Positions 7,985 to 17,243 of a DNA stretch of 34,145 nt are shown here, one piece after another. Numbering within the stretch: position 1 is the stretch's first letter; each line of letters starts with the position of its first letter. The position numbers and the translations under genes are program-made. The notes beneath the pieces are model-generated. The model was given only the letters and a program-made list of their open reading frames with translations, had not been told where the DNA came from and did no database searches. Location: contig PMUM01000078.1 of assembly GCA_003166855.1 (NCBI GenBank), forward strand, positions 11,103 through 45,247, in the 5' to 3' direction. The DNA comes from Acidobacteriaceae bacterium (GTDB taxonomy: Bacteria > Acidobacteriota > Terriglobia > Terriglobales > Acidobacteriaceae).

Positions 7985-9591
7985 CTTCAATCGATCCAAC
8001 CGTGGTTGCCGCCGCGCGAATGCCCGTGGCGGAGTATCCAAAGATTGCTCCCTTTCATCCAGACTCGCGGTATCCGGAATACCGGGGAGCGACCGGCACA
8101 GAGACCAATCGCGTCTATGAATCGGTGAGGGAGTCTTTCCGCCTCCTGGGTATGGACGCGGCGAATTACGGGTTACCGCAGTGGAACCCGATGCGAAACG
8201 TCGTGCGCCCCGGCGACCGCGTCGTGATCAAGCCAAACCTGTTGGCACATGCGCACGGTTCGAAGCCAGAAGAATGGCTGCAAGTGATTACCCACGGTTC
8301 GGTGGTCCGGGCGGTGGCCGACTATGTCGCCCTGGCGTTGAAGGGCGAAGGCGAAATCACAGTTATGGACGGTCCGCAGTACGATTCCGATTGGGACCAG
8401 ATCATCTCCCGTTCAGGGCTCGGGGAGGTCATCCGGCATTGTGCTTCGACCGCCGGAGTGCCAGTTCGATTACTCGATCTTCGCGACTACCAGATGGAAG
8501 TTCGCGGCGAGGTAATCTACCGGCGCGTCAAACTGCCATCGGACCCGCTGGGGGGCGTTGCAATCGACCTCGGCAGCAAGAGCGCGCTCACGAACCACAA
8601 CGGTGCAGGCAAGTATTTCGGGTCGGATTACGACCAGAGCGAAACCAACCACCATCATTCGGGTGGACGCCACGAATACCGCATTTCCCGGACTGCCGCA
8701 TCCGCTGACGTCTTTATTAATGTCCCGAAGCTAAAGACACACAAAAAGGTCGGGGTCACCCTCTGCATGAAGAACCTGGTGGGCATTAACGTTGGCCGAA
8801 ACTGGCTTCCCCATCACACCGATGGCGATCCTTCCACCGGCGGCGATCAGTTCCCTGCCCCGTCCGTCAAGTCGACGGTTGAGCGTTCCGCCATCCGCTG
8901 GATGCAGCAACAGACGCTTCAGGTGGCTGGGATGCACCATGTGTATCGGCTGGCCAAGAGTTGGGGCAAACATATTTTTGGCCGAACCGACCAAGTCGTG
9001 CGCCATGGCAATTGGTCCGGAAATGACACGTGCTGGCGCATGGTGCTGGATATCAATCGCTGCCTGATGTACGGAGACGGGCAGACATTTCCCCTTCCGT
9101 CCGCAAAGCGGTTCTTTGCGGTGGTTGACGGCGTCATCGGCGGCGACGGTGACGGACCTGCCTGCCCGGATCCTTATCCGGCTGGCGTCATTATCGCGGG
9201 CTATAATCCTGTGGCGGTTGACTGCTCGGCGGCACGCCTTATGGGTTTTGATCCGAGTCGAGTGCCGCAGCTAGCGCACGCTTTTGACCCGCATTCCATG
9301 GCGCTCGCCGATTTCCCCTACGATGCGATTCGCCTCGTCAGCAACGAACGGGCTTGGAGTGGCTCGCTCGAGGGCCTCGCACCCGGCAGCACTTTTCACT
9401 TCCGACCGCATTTCGGCTGGGTCGGCCAGATCGAAGATACGGATCATCACGGAGGTCGAGTTGCGGCGTTCGCACTCCGATCTAAAGCGGATCCGGATTA
9501 TCAAAAAACGGAAGTCGGCGACTCTGCACTGGAGTCGAGATCGAACGGTTCTAAGTCGAGTCGTGGAACATTCAGGAGGAGTAGTCAATGA
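7981..9591 (+). CDS. DUF362 domain-containing protein
   Basis: This is a cytoplasmic protein of unknown biochemical role from the DUF362 family, whose members recur in exopolysaccharide loci next to CapK-like and heparinase-like genes. The family signature is present: VVIKPNLL at about residue 81, ITVMDGPQYDSDWDQI at about 126, and VPKLKTHKKVGVTLCMKNLVGIN at about 247-270, then VVDGVIGGDGDGP (about 380) and a final conserved PVAVDCSAARLMGFD segment (about 410). No 4Fe-4S cysteine cluster, which some DUF362 proteins have, is visible. About 536 residues. GTG start overlapping the preceding stop; its own stop overlaps the ATG of the next gene (ATGA), so three genes are coupled in a row. Confidence 0.85.
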   Translation: MTSIDPTVVAAARMPVAEYPKIAPFHPDSRYPEYRGATGTETNRVYESVRESFRLLGMDAANYGLPQWNPMRNVVRPGDRVVIKPNLLAHAHGSKPEEWLQVITHGSVVRAVADYVALALKGEGEITVMDGPQYDSDWDQIISRSGLGEVIRHCASTAGVPVRLLDLRDYQMEVRGEVIYRRVKLPSDPLGGVAIDLGSKSALTNHNGAGKYFGSDYDQSETNHHHSGGRHEYRISRTAASADVFINVPKLKTHKKVGVTLCMKNLVGINVGRNWLPHHTDGDPSTGGDQFPAPSVKSTVERSAIRWMQQQTLQVAGMHHVYRLAKSWGKHIFGRTDQVVRHGNWSGNDTCWRMVLDINRCLMYGDGQTFPLPSAKRFFAVVDGVIGGDGDGPACPDPYPAGVIIAGYNPVAVDCSAARLMGFDPSRVPQLAHAFDPHSMALADFPYDAIRLVSNERAWSGSLEGLAPGSTFHFRPHFGWVGQIEDTDHHGGRVAAFALRSKADPDYQKTEVGDSALESRSNGSKSSRGTFRRSSQ

Positions 9592-11063
9592 GCGCGATTG
9601 CCCTTAGCGAAAGAATTTATCCGCACTTGCCCGTGTTCCTCCAGAATGCCGCCTGTTGGAATTACGGTCGTAGGGAAGCAAATATTCGATTCGGGAAGAG
9701 TTTTGATTCGCGCCTCGCCTCGCTCTTAAACACGGAAAGACTTAGTGAATCGGAGATTCGAGCCTATCAGGACAACCAGATCAGCCAGCTTATCTCACAC
9801 GCGTACGAGAACGTCCCCTACTATCGTGAGTTGATGACCGGCCTGAGATTGGCTCCCGATGACATACGCTGCGTGGCGGACCTGCAGAAGCTTCCTGTTC
9901 TGACCAAAGAGACTGTTCGCCAGAACTTTGAACGATTGGTCTCTCGGAAGGCGAACGTTCGCGACCTAGTCGCGAGACACACGAGCGGCACGTCAGGGAA
10001 GGCTCTCCATTTCTACTCAGGAAAGGACGCGATCGCGTTTCAGTGGGCTGTGTGGTGGAGACACAGAATCCATAGCGGCGTGAACTTTGATAGTTGGCAC
10101 GCTAACTTCACCGGAAAGCTTGCGGTCCCTCCGGGGCAGACCGCGCCTCCATATTGGCGGTGGAACAGGCCAATGCGACAGGCATTGCTTAATATGCACC
10201 ACTTGACGCCTTCGAAGATTCGTGACGTGGTCGACTTTCTGAACAACCACGACTTTACGTTCTACTTCGGGTATCCCTCGATCATCCACATGCTGGCTGT
10301 GAACGCGAGAGAAGCCGGACTTTTTCTCACTTCACGTCCTCGCGTGGTATTTACTGGAGCTGAGCACGTCAACGAATGGCAACGGCGTGACATCCAGGAG
10401 TTCACCGGGGCAACACTAACCGATCATTGGGGACTTTCCGAGGGATGTGGAAACGCGTCCCGTTGTTCGGATCATGTGTATCATGAAGACTTCGAGTTCG
10501 GCGTCCTGGAGTGTGTTGACCCGCAGCCCTGCGGCGATGGGCGTGTCCGCGGGAAGATCATCTGTACGGGATTTGCTAACCCAGACTTTCCATTCATTCG
10601 TTATGACACCGGTGACACGGGGACTTGGGAAACATCCGAATTGCGCTGTTCGTGTGGCAACCAATCCCGGGCTCTTGCGGGTGTAGAGGGCCGCACCGAA
10701 GATTACGTGATCACGCCGGAGGGAGCGCGAATCATGCGCTTCGACTACGTTTTCAAAGATACAGTGAATGTGAAGGAGGCGCAGGTGGTACAGGAGCGCC
10801 TAGGGGCGATCAAGATGCGGATCGTGAAGCGAGCGGAATATGGCATCCTCGATGAACGCTTCATCGCGAGCGAAATTAAGCGGTGGATCAGTCCGCGCCT
10901 AGAAATCAATTTTGAGTACGTCGACGAAATCGAACGCGAGAACAGTGGCAAGTTCAAGGCGGTAAAGTCCCGACTGCAGCCAGATCAGATTGGTCGGGAA
11001 GCGCTTAGGAGCAGAGAGCTTGGCGAAGATCAACTAAGTGGCGGTTCGGGGAGTCGTGCGTAA
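9588..11063 (+). CDS. CapK/PaaK-like adenylate-forming enzyme (phenylacetate-CoA ligase family)
   Basis: This is a member of the phenylacetate-CoA ligase/coenzyme F390 synthetase superfamily, called CapK in capsule loci. These enzymes activate carboxylates as adenylates; in capsule clusters the acid is unknown and may be a sugar acid or an acyl group. The P-loop-like HTSGTSGKA motif is at about residues 130-138, LTDHWGLSEGCG at about 280-291, and the DTGDTGTW motif at about 341, followed by a Cys-x-Cys segment and EGRTEDYVITPEG. About 491 residues; typical family members are 430-460. A strong AGGAGGAG Shine-Dalgarno at 9574-9581 lies six bases before the ATG. It sits between DUF362 and the bi-domain oxidoreductase, a recurring arrangement in such loci. 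Confidence 0.85.
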   Translation: MSAIALSERIYPHLPVFLQNAACWNYGRREANIRFGKSFDSRLASLLNTERLSESEIRAYQDNQISQLISHAYENVPYYRELMTGLRLAPDDIRCVADLQKLPVLTKETVRQNFERLVSRKANVRDLVARHTSGTSGKALHFYSGKDAIAFQWAVWWRHRIHSGVNFDSWHANFTGKLAVPPGQTAPPYWRWNRPMRQALLNMHHLTPSKIRDVVDFLNNHDFTFYFGYPSIIHMLAVNAREAGLFLTSRPRVVFTGAEHVNEWQRRDIQEFTGATLTDHWGLSEGCGNASRCSDHVYHEDFEFGVLECVDPQPCGDGRVRGKIICTGFANPDFPFIRYDTGDTGTWETSELRCSCGNQSRALAGVEGRTEDYVITPEGARIMRFDYVFKDTVNVKEAQVVQERLGAIKMRIVKRAEYGILDERFIASEIKRWISPRLEINFEYVDEIERENSGKFKAVKSRLQPDQIGREALRSRELGEDQLSGGSGSRA

Positions 11064-11066
11064 ACC

Positions 11067-13292
11067 ATGAAACAGCTTGTGCAGAACTACAAATCCGGTG
11101 AATTGACCGTCTGTGAAACTCCCGCTCCGCAACTGCAACCGGGTGGAGTATTAGTTCGCACCGCGAATTCCCTCATCAGTGCTGGTACCGAGCGCGCCCT
11201 GGTTGAGATGGCTCGTATGAGCCTGGCCGAAAAGGCTTGGTCTCGCCCTGATCTCGTACGAAAGGTGCTCGACAAGGCCCGGACCGAAGGAATGTTGTCG
11301 GCGTACAAGAAAGCGATGCTGCGACTGTCAACCGACACGCCGCTCGGCTATAGCAGTTCGGGTACGGTGATTGCTGTGGGCGCGGGAGTGCAGGGCCTGC
11401 AGGCCGGTATGCAGGTTGCCTGTGGTGGAATCGGCTATGCGAGTCACTCGGAGATCGTGTTTGTCCCCAAGAACCTGTGCGTCGCTCTTCCCGAATCCTT
11501 GGAGTTGCGAGAGGCTGCCTTTACTACCGTGGGCGCCATCGCGATGCAGGGAGTGCGAACCGCCGGCGTGGGGCTGAGCGAGGTTGTCGCGGTCATCGGC
11601 CTGGGACTTGTCGGGCTGCTGACGGTACAAATCCTGAAATCTTGCGGCTGCCAAGTCGTCGGAATGGATCCGGATGCCGAGCGCTGCAAGATGGCAAGCG
11701 AACTCGGGGCCGATGCCGCCTCGAGTAATGGACATGAACTGATCGACGCTTGCTTGCGGCTGTCCGGTGGCTTGGGAGCCGACGCGGTGCTGATCACGGC
11801 TGCCACGTCGGCGAGTGGACCGCTCGAACTCGCCGCAGAATTGGCTCGAGATCGGGCACGTGTCGTGGTTGTCGGACAAGTGGGAATGGCGGTGCCGCGC
11901 AAGCCCTATTACGAAAAAGAACTGTCCCTGCTCATGTCGCGTTCCTATGGGCCAGGACGATACGACCGCAGTTACGAGGAAAGGGGCGTCGACTATCCGG
12001 CCGGATACGTGCGCTGGACGGAAAACCGCAACATGGAATCGCTCGTCCGGTTGATGGCGGAACGTAAGGTTGATGTGCGTCCGATGATCACGCACGAATT
12101 TCCGCTGGACCGCGCGCTCGACGCCTACAACATGATTCTCAGCGGCAAAGAGCGTTACTTGGGTGTGCTGCTGACGTATGAGACATCCGCGTCCGCTGAA
12201 TCGCCGGTCGTCGCACTGGCACAACATCGGGACGTTGCAGCTGCGCCGCGTGGGGTGACCGACAAAGAGATCGGGCTCGGCGTAATCGGGGCGGGCAGCT
12301 TCTGCACGGGAGTGATTCTTCCAGCTTTAAGCGCGCAGCCGAACATTTCTCTGCGCGGCGTATGTTCGCAGCGCGGACTGAGCGCCCGCAGCGTCGGGGA
12401 TCGCTGGAAGTTCGGTTATTGCACCTCCGACTCCGATTCCGTTTTGAATGACAAGAGTATCCACGCTGTCGTGATCAGCACTCGGCCTGACAGTCACGCG
12501 CAATTAGTTTGTGCGGCGCTCGAGGCCGGCAAACATGTGTTTGTCGAGAAGCCTCTCGCTGTAAGTCGAGAACAATTGCGGCAGGTTCGGCGGATCGCTT
12601 CGGCTCACCCATCGCAGGTTCTGATGGTGGGCTTCAATCGACGGTTCTCTCCGTATGTTCGCGAAGCAAAGAAATTCTTCGAGGGGCGGAGCAGCCCGTT
12701 GATGGCCACTTACCGGATCAACTCCGGCTATTTGCCGCCTACCGATTGGCAGCGCGATGCTGAACAGGGCGGAGGCAGGATTATCGGGGAATGTGGGCAC
12801 TTCCTGGATACGCTCTGCTACCTTACCGGCGGCGTTCCCTCCGGAGTGTTTGCATCCTCGATTTCAGGCGAAGGCAAAGGGTCCGACCCCTCCGAGAACG
12901 CGGCCCTGACGGTCCGCTTCACCGATGGCTCGGTTGGCGTGGTTGTTTACACAACCCACGGCTCGCCGGCATTCTCCAAAGAGCGGATCGAGGTGTTTGC
13001 CGACGGCTCCGTTGCGGTCATCGACGACTTCCGACAGATCGAATTGATTCGCAACGGCAAGCGACAGAAGCGGAAAGACTGGCTGAAGCAGGACAAAGGC
13101 CACACGGCCGAAATTGAGGCTTTTATTCAGGCCGTTCGTGCGGGAATCTCTCCCGTGAAGCCGCACGATTATTTCCAGACCACGCTGTGCACTCTGCTGG
13201 CCGTCGAATCGATGGCTTCCGGACAGCCTCTGGAAGTTTCCGCGAACATACTTGAAGAGTCGGTGGTGGAACTTTCGGAGTGCTACAAATAA
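11067..13292 (+). CDS. bi-domain oxidoreductase: MDR dehydrogenase fused to Gfo/Idh/MocA oxidoreductase
   Basis: This is a natural two-domain NAD(P)-dependent oxidoreductase, probably acting on a nucleotide-activated sugar or sugar acid. Residues 1-375 form a zinc-type medium-chain dehydrogenase: SLISAGTERALVEM at about 36 and the Rossmann motif VIGLGLVGLL at about 175. Residues about 395-741 form a Gfo/Idh/MocA domain: LGVIGAGSFCTG at about 402, the HVFVEKPLAVSR catalytic-type EKP motif at about 489, and GGGRIIGECGHFLDTL at about 568-583. The 741-residue length suits the known fused family found in polysaccharide loci. The stop (TAA, 13290-13292) is directly followed by the ATG of the heparinase-like gene. 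The last 181 codons are duplicated, ungapped, at 28414-28956. Confidence 0.88.
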   Translation: MKQLVQNYKSGELTVCETPAPQLQPGGVLVRTANSLISAGTERALVEMARMSLAEKAWSRPDLVRKVLDKARTEGMLSAYKKAMLRLSTDTPLGYSSSGTVIAVGAGVQGLQAGMQVACGGIGYASHSEIVFVPKNLCVALPESLELREAAFTTVGAIAMQGVRTAGVGLSEVVAVIGLGLVGLLTVQILKSCGCQVVGMDPDAERCKMASELGADAASSNGHELIDACLRLSGGLGADAVLITAATSASGPLELAAELARDRARVVVVGQVGMAVPRKPYYEKELSLLMSRSYGPGRYDRSYEERGVDYPAGYVRWTENRNMESLVRLMAERKVDVRPMITHEFPLDRALDAYNMILSGKERYLGVLLTYETSASAESPVVALAQHRDVAAAPRGVTDKEIGLGVIGAGSFCTGVILPALSAQPNISLRGVCSQRGLSARSVGDRWKFGYCTSDSDSVLNDKSIHAVVISTRPDSHAQLVCAALEAGKHVFVEKPLAVSREQLRQVRRIASAHPSQVLMVGFNRRFSPYVREAKKFFEGRSSPLMATYRINSGYLPPTDWQRDAEQGGGRIIGECGHFLDTLCYLTGGVPSGVFASSISGEGKGSDPSENAALTVRFTDGSVGVVVYTTHGSPAFSKERIEVFADGSVAVIDDFRQIELIRNGKRQKRKDWLKQDKGHTAEIEAFIQAVRAGISPVKPHDYFQTTLCTLLAVESMASGQPLEVSANILEESVVELSECYK

Positions 13293-15299
13293 ATGCTCGG
13301 CTTGTATCTACGTACAGCGAGATACTACCGGCCATCGCAGATTGCGGCGCGACTTCGTCTCGGCGTCGATTCCCTGCTCGTTCGGAGGTCGCCGTGGTTG
13401 CGTCACCATCGGTACGCCGTTCCTGTCGCTCCGCACATTAACGAACGAGCCACCTTCTTCGAATCGGTGGGCTACGACAGCCCAGCGTTCGACAACCAAG
13501 TGTGGCACTGGAGTGAGACTGCCCGGCTTTGTGAACAGGGCTCGTTTAAGCAGCTGAACCACACGGTGAATCTGGGCTCACCCATCAACTGGCAGGCACC
13601 CGGGACAACGCGCCTGTGGCGCTACAACCTGCACTACTTCGATTACGCACTCGATCTGGCGTTGCTCGCGAAACGACGGAAGGACGAAAAGGTAGCCGCG
13701 CTGCTGGGACGCTTGTTCAGCGATTGGATCAACGCAAACCCTATCAGCGAAGGAGTCGGCTGGCACTCATATCCGGTCGCACGACGGATCGTCAATTGGA
13801 TTCAAGCGGTCAGCCTGGCATCGTCGGAAGCTGTGTTTCGCAACGGTGAAGCTGAAGCAGCCTGGCGGAAGAGCTTATACCAGCAAGCCCGTTACATGGG
13901 AAACCGCCTCGAGTTCGATTGCCTGGGTAATCACCTATTGGCCGACGCCAAGGCGCTGGTGTTCGCCGGAATATTTTTCGGCGATCGCGCCGCGGCGCAG
14001 TGGCTGGACATCGGAGAGAGACTCCTCTGGAGCGGATTGCGAGAGCAGGTCCTCGAAGACGGCGGCCATTATGAGCGCAGTCCGATGTACCACGCCATCG
14101 TGTTGCAGGATTTCCTCGAGGTGGTGCTTTTATTTCAGTTGAATGGGCGGGAAGTTCCACCATGGGCACGCGAGCGCCTGCTTTCCATGGGTGATTTCTT
14201 ATCGGGCATTTCACATCCGGATGGAGAGATTGCGCTCTTTGGCGATTCCGCATTCGCAATCGCGCATTCCCCTACCGATATCCTTGCCGCCGCCGAGATG
14301 CTACTCGATAGCCCCGGAAGATGGCCAGGCGCCAAGCCGGGTGCGTACTCCAGTTTGCTTACACCGCAGGCTCAGAAAATCACTGCACGCAGGTCGCCCT
14401 CAACGAAAAAATGCGATTCGTGGCCCGCTACCGGTTATGTCGCGCTGCGAGGATCCGACCCGGGCGATCAGATGCTTATCGACGCCAAGCCCATGGGGCC
14501 TGACCACGTCCCCGCACACGGGCATTGCAGCCTGTTCAGCTACGAACTTTCCGTTGCAGGAGAACGATTGGTAGTCGATTCAGGAGTGGACGAGTACGAG
14601 TCCGGCCGGTGGCGCCAATTCTGGCGCAGCACCCGCGCCCACAACACCGTAGCTGTGGACGGGCGCGAGCAGTCGGAGATTTGGGCCTCGTTTCGCGTCG
14701 GACGACGCTGCCGGGTGCTCGATACCGCTTGTATACAGCAGGATTCTTCGGCTCTCTTTGTGGGCGCTCATGACGGTTTCACGCAGCAGGCGACACCCAT
14801 ACTCCATAGGCGTTTCATCGCAACGCTGCCCGGTGGAGTCTGGCTGGTGCTGGACGAAGTGACAGGCGCGGGACAGCACATGATCGAGAGCTTCGTCCAC
14901 CTTCATCCCGAAGCCATCTGCGATGTTCGCGAAACCTACGCCGAGATCGCCATGAGGTCGCTCAGAGTACGCTTCCATCCCTACGCAAGCGCGAGTCAAG
15001 GTCCGATGAAAATGACTTGTGTCCGAGGACGGGAGGAACCAATTCAAGGCTGGTATGCCCCGGAGTTCGGGAAACGCGAAGCCAACTCCGTGCTCAGTTT
15101 TTCTCGCGACACGACCCTGCCCGTCAAAGTGGGCTACGTGATTGCTCCCGGTGATCGTGAGATCACGTCATGGGACCTTCAATACAGCGACCTCGGCGAG
15201 AGCGTCCAAAGTGATATAAGCGTCCGTTCGCCCCAAGGCGACATCACCAGACGATTCCAACGCTCGAAGCACAAGTCCGATTCCTTCGTAACTCATTAA
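13293..15299 (+). CDS. heparinase II/III family protein (polysaccharide lyase-like)
   Basis: This belongs to the heparinase II/III-alginate lyase superfamily, built from an N-terminal alpha-barrel and a C-terminal beta-sandwich domain. Lyases of this type cleave uronic-acid polymers, but members within biosynthesis loci may trim or release the polymer, or may even be modifying enzymes. Visible motifs: RYNLHYFDYA (about residue 110), GWHSYPVARRIVNWI (about 154), FDCLGNHLLADAKALVFAG (about 207), and EDGGHYERSPMYHAIVLQD (about 254), holding the likely catalytic Tyr/His; the sandwich domain begins near 390 with DHVPAHGHCSLFSYELS. No signal peptide is visible at the N-terminus, so a cytoplasmic location is suggested. 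About 668 residues. It starts at the base after the oxidoreductase stop. Confidence 0.87.
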   Translation: MLGLYLRTARYYRPSQIAARLRLGVDSLLVRRSPWLRHHRYAVPVAPHINERATFFESVGYDSPAFDNQVWHWSETARLCEQGSFKQLNHTVNLGSPINWQAPGTTRLWRYNLHYFDYALDLALLAKRRKDEKVAALLGRLFSDWINANPISEGVGWHSYPVARRIVNWIQAVSLASSEAVFRNGEAEAAWRKSLYQQARYMGNRLEFDCLGNHLLADAKALVFAGIFFGDRAAAQWLDIGERLLWSGLREQVLEDGGHYERSPMYHAIVLQDFLEVVLLFQLNGREVPPWARERLLSMGDFLSGISHPDGEIALFGDSAFAIAHSPTDILAAAEMLLDSPGRWPGAKPGAYSSLLTPQAQKITARRSPSTKKCDSWPATGYVALRGSDPGDQMLIDAKPMGPDHVPAHGHCSLFSYELSVAGERLVVDSGVDEYESGRWRQFWRSTRAHNTVAVDGREQSEIWASFRVGRRCRVLDTACIQQDSSALFVGAHDGFTQQATPILHRRFIATLPGGVWLVLDEVTGAGQHMIESFVHLHPEAICDVRETYAEIAMRSLRVRFHPYASASQGPMKMTCVRGREEPIQGWYAPEFGKREANSVLSFSRDTTLPVKVGYVIAPGDREITSWDLQYSDLGESVQSDISVRSPQGDITRRFQRSKHKSDSFVTH

Positions 15300-15302
15300 A
15301 TT

Positions 15303-16511
15303 ATGCGCTTGCTATTCGTGAGCTATCGCCTCCCGGTGTATCGCGGAGATGCATCCAGCAACACCGTGTTCAACCTGGTGAAGTACTTCTCGCGTTCCCA
15401 CGAGGTTTCGCTCGTCGGTTTGGCTCCTGCCCCCGTGCCTGCCGAGCGCATGCAGGAACTCGCTCAGTATTGCCATCGAATCGAGGTTGTCGCATGCCCC
15501 AAGTGGCGGAGTGCGATCAATACCGCTCGCGGATTGATATCGTCAACGCCGCTTCAGATGTGGTACTTCCGTTCCGAAGCGTTCGCCGCCAAGGTGAAGC
15601 AGGTTATCGCCGAAGAAGAGATCGACCTGGCATACGGCTACCACCTGCGTTCCGGTCAATACCTCGCGGACGTGGACTCCATCCCGAGGGTCATTGCCCT
15701 GCAACCGGCGCAGATCCTGCACTTCGGAAGACGGCACAAACTGACTCACAATCCGGTGCTGCGCGCCCTTTACGGGATGGAGTACCGCCGGTTGGTGGGA
15801 TACGAAGAGCGAGTCGCCGAGAAATTCGATTCCTGCCTGCTGATCTCAGAGAAGGATCGAAACGCCATCGACCCCGAGGGCCGCTTGCGCAACGTCTTTC
15901 TTAATCCGCATGGGACGGACGTCGAATATTTTGCGCCTCCCGCGGACACGGTCCGGGATGATGCCACACTCGTGTTCTGCGGTTCGATGGCCATGGATAC
16001 GAACGTGGATGCTGTCCTCCACTTTCACCGCGACATTCTGCCGCTCGTATGGGCGAAGCGCCTGGAGACGCGCTTCCTGATTGTCGGCCGCGATCCGTCG
16101 CGACCTGTCTTGAAACTGACGGAGGACCCGCGCATTACAGTAACCGGATACGTGAAAGATGTGCGTGCGTTCCTGTGGAAGGCTTCCGTTGGCGTCGACC
16201 CCATTCGCATGGCAGCCGGCATGCAAAACAAGGTGATCGAAGGCCTGGCCGCCGGACTCCCAATGGTGATCAGCCCCGAGGCCAACGAAGGTATCCACGC
16301 ACCGGAAGGGAGAGCAGTTCTAATCGGCCGAACGCCAGAGGAACACGCAACCCATGTTCTTGAATTGCTAAACGATCGATCGCGGGCAGCGGTCATGGCA
16401 AAGGAAGGATTGTCGTTCGTGCAAAACCACTGGTCATGGGAGCACCATTTCGAATGTTTGGAAGGACTCTTCGACACACTGGTGTCAGAGCGAACCTGCG
16501 CGACGGCGTAA
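15303..16511 (+). CDS. glycosyltransferase, GT4-like (resembles the TIGR03087 exopolysaccharide sugar transferase group)
   Basis: This is a sugar transferase of the GT-B fold. The N-terminus MRLLFVSYRLPVYRGDASSN and the pattern of an N-terminal sugar-acceptor domain, LVFCGSMAMDTNVDAVLHF (about residue 223), FLIVGRDPSRPVLKL (about 259), DVRAFLWKASVGVDPIRMAAG (about 284) and MQNKVIEGLAAGLPMVIS (about 306) match the group often found in PEP-CTERM/exosortase-linked polysaccharide loci. No exosortase gene is seen in this window, so that link is only circumstantial. About 402 residues. It starts three bases after the heparinase stop. A phosphoglycosyl transferase follows after about 30 bases. Confidence 0.84.
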   Translation: MRLLFVSYRLPVYRGDASSNTVFNLVKYFSRSHEVSLVGLAPAPVPAERMQELAQYCHRIEVVACPKWRSAINTARGLISSTPLQMWYFRSEAFAAKVKQVIAEEEIDLAYGYHLRSGQYLADVDSIPRVIALQPAQILHFGRRHKLTHNPVLRALYGMEYRRLVGYEERVAEKFDSCLLISEKDRNAIDPEGRLRNVFLNPHGTDVEYFAPPADTVRDDATLVFCGSMAMDTNVDAVLHFHRDILPLVWAKRLETRFLIVGRDPSRPVLKLTEDPRITVTGYVKDVRAFLWKASVGVDPIRMAAGMQNKVIEGLAAGLPMVISPEANEGIHAPEGRAVLIGRTPEEHATHVLELLNDRSRAAVMAKEGLSFVQNHWSWEHHFECLEGLFDTLVSERTCATA

Positions 16512-16540
16512 CTGCTGCAGATATCTTTTTGAGAAACCTT

Positions 16541-17197
16541 ATGGAAGCGATTGAGCAACAACCCACTCTGGCTTATTCCCGTTGCTGGCAGAGTCGGACG
16601 CAAATCGCAGCAAAGCGTATTTTCGATGTGGTGATCTCGCTGAGTCTGCTCCTGCTGCTATTCCCTTTTCTCCTGGCTATTGCCGTTGCGGTCAAGCTCA
16701 GTTCTCCAGGACCGATCTTTTATCGGTGGAAGGTCGTCGGTTGTGGCGGACGGCCATTCACCGGCTACAAATTTCGATCGATGGTCGCCAACGCTGATGC
16801 ACTTCGTGACGAACTGACGTCTCTCAACGAAATGACGGGGCCGGTTTTCAAAATCGCGAACGATCCTCGTATCACGGAGGTTGGCGCCTGGCTCAGAAAG
16901 TACAGCCTCGATGAATTGCCCCAACTGTACAGCGTACTCAAAGGGGACATGAGTCTGGTTGGTCCGCGTCCTCCATTGGTTACGGAGTTCGAACAGTTCA
17001 GTGAGTATCAGAAACAAAAGGTGGCGGTGAAGCCCGGAATTACTTGTCTTTGGCAAGTGAGTGGTCGGAATCAGATCAGCGACTTTGATGAGTGGGTACG
17101 ACTCGACCTCGAATACATCAGCCGGTGGTCTCTCTCGCTCGATCTCGCGATTCTTATGCGCACCGTGGAAACAGTATTTTCGGGCTCGGGTAAGTAG
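16541..17197 (+). CDS. sugar transferase, monotopic phosphoglycosyl transferase (WbaP/EpsL C-terminal type)
   Basis: This enzyme initiates repeat-unit assembly by moving a phosphosugar from a nucleotide sugar to undecaprenyl phosphate at the inner membrane. It is a short, about 218-residue version: one re-entrant hydrophobic helix (about 32-52) then the Bac_transf domain. All key elements are present: KRIFDVVISL (about 26), SSPGPIFYRWKVVG (about 56), GYKFRSM (about 77), DPRITEVGAWLRKYSLDELPQLYSVLKGDMSLVGPRPP, where the catalytic Asp124-Glu125 pair is intact, and KPGITCLWQVSGR (about 165). The start is taken as ATG 16541; the frame is open further upstream inside the glycosyltransferase gene, but that extension is antipattern to the family. 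Compare with the degenerate second PGT at 19108. Confidence 0.87.
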   Translation: MEAIEQQPTLAYSRCWQSRTQIAAKRIFDVVISLSLLLLLFPFLLAIAVAVKLSSPGPIFYRWKVVGCGGRPFTGYKFRSMVANADALRDELTSLNEMTGPVFKIANDPRITEVGAWLRKYSLDELPQLYSVLKGDMSLVGPRPPLVTEFEQFSEYQKQKVAVKPGITCLWQVSGRNQISDFDEWVRLDLEYISRWSLSLDLAILMRTVETVFSGSGK

Positions 17198-17243
17198 AGT
17201 CTCTTACTGGAAAAAGTTCTGACTTTAAGGAGCTAAGCCGATC

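Noticed and set aside
11328..12227. 299-codon minus-strand ORF
   Set aside because: Lies wholly antisense to the well-supported bi-domain oxidoreductase; composition reflects codon bias of the plus-strand gene.
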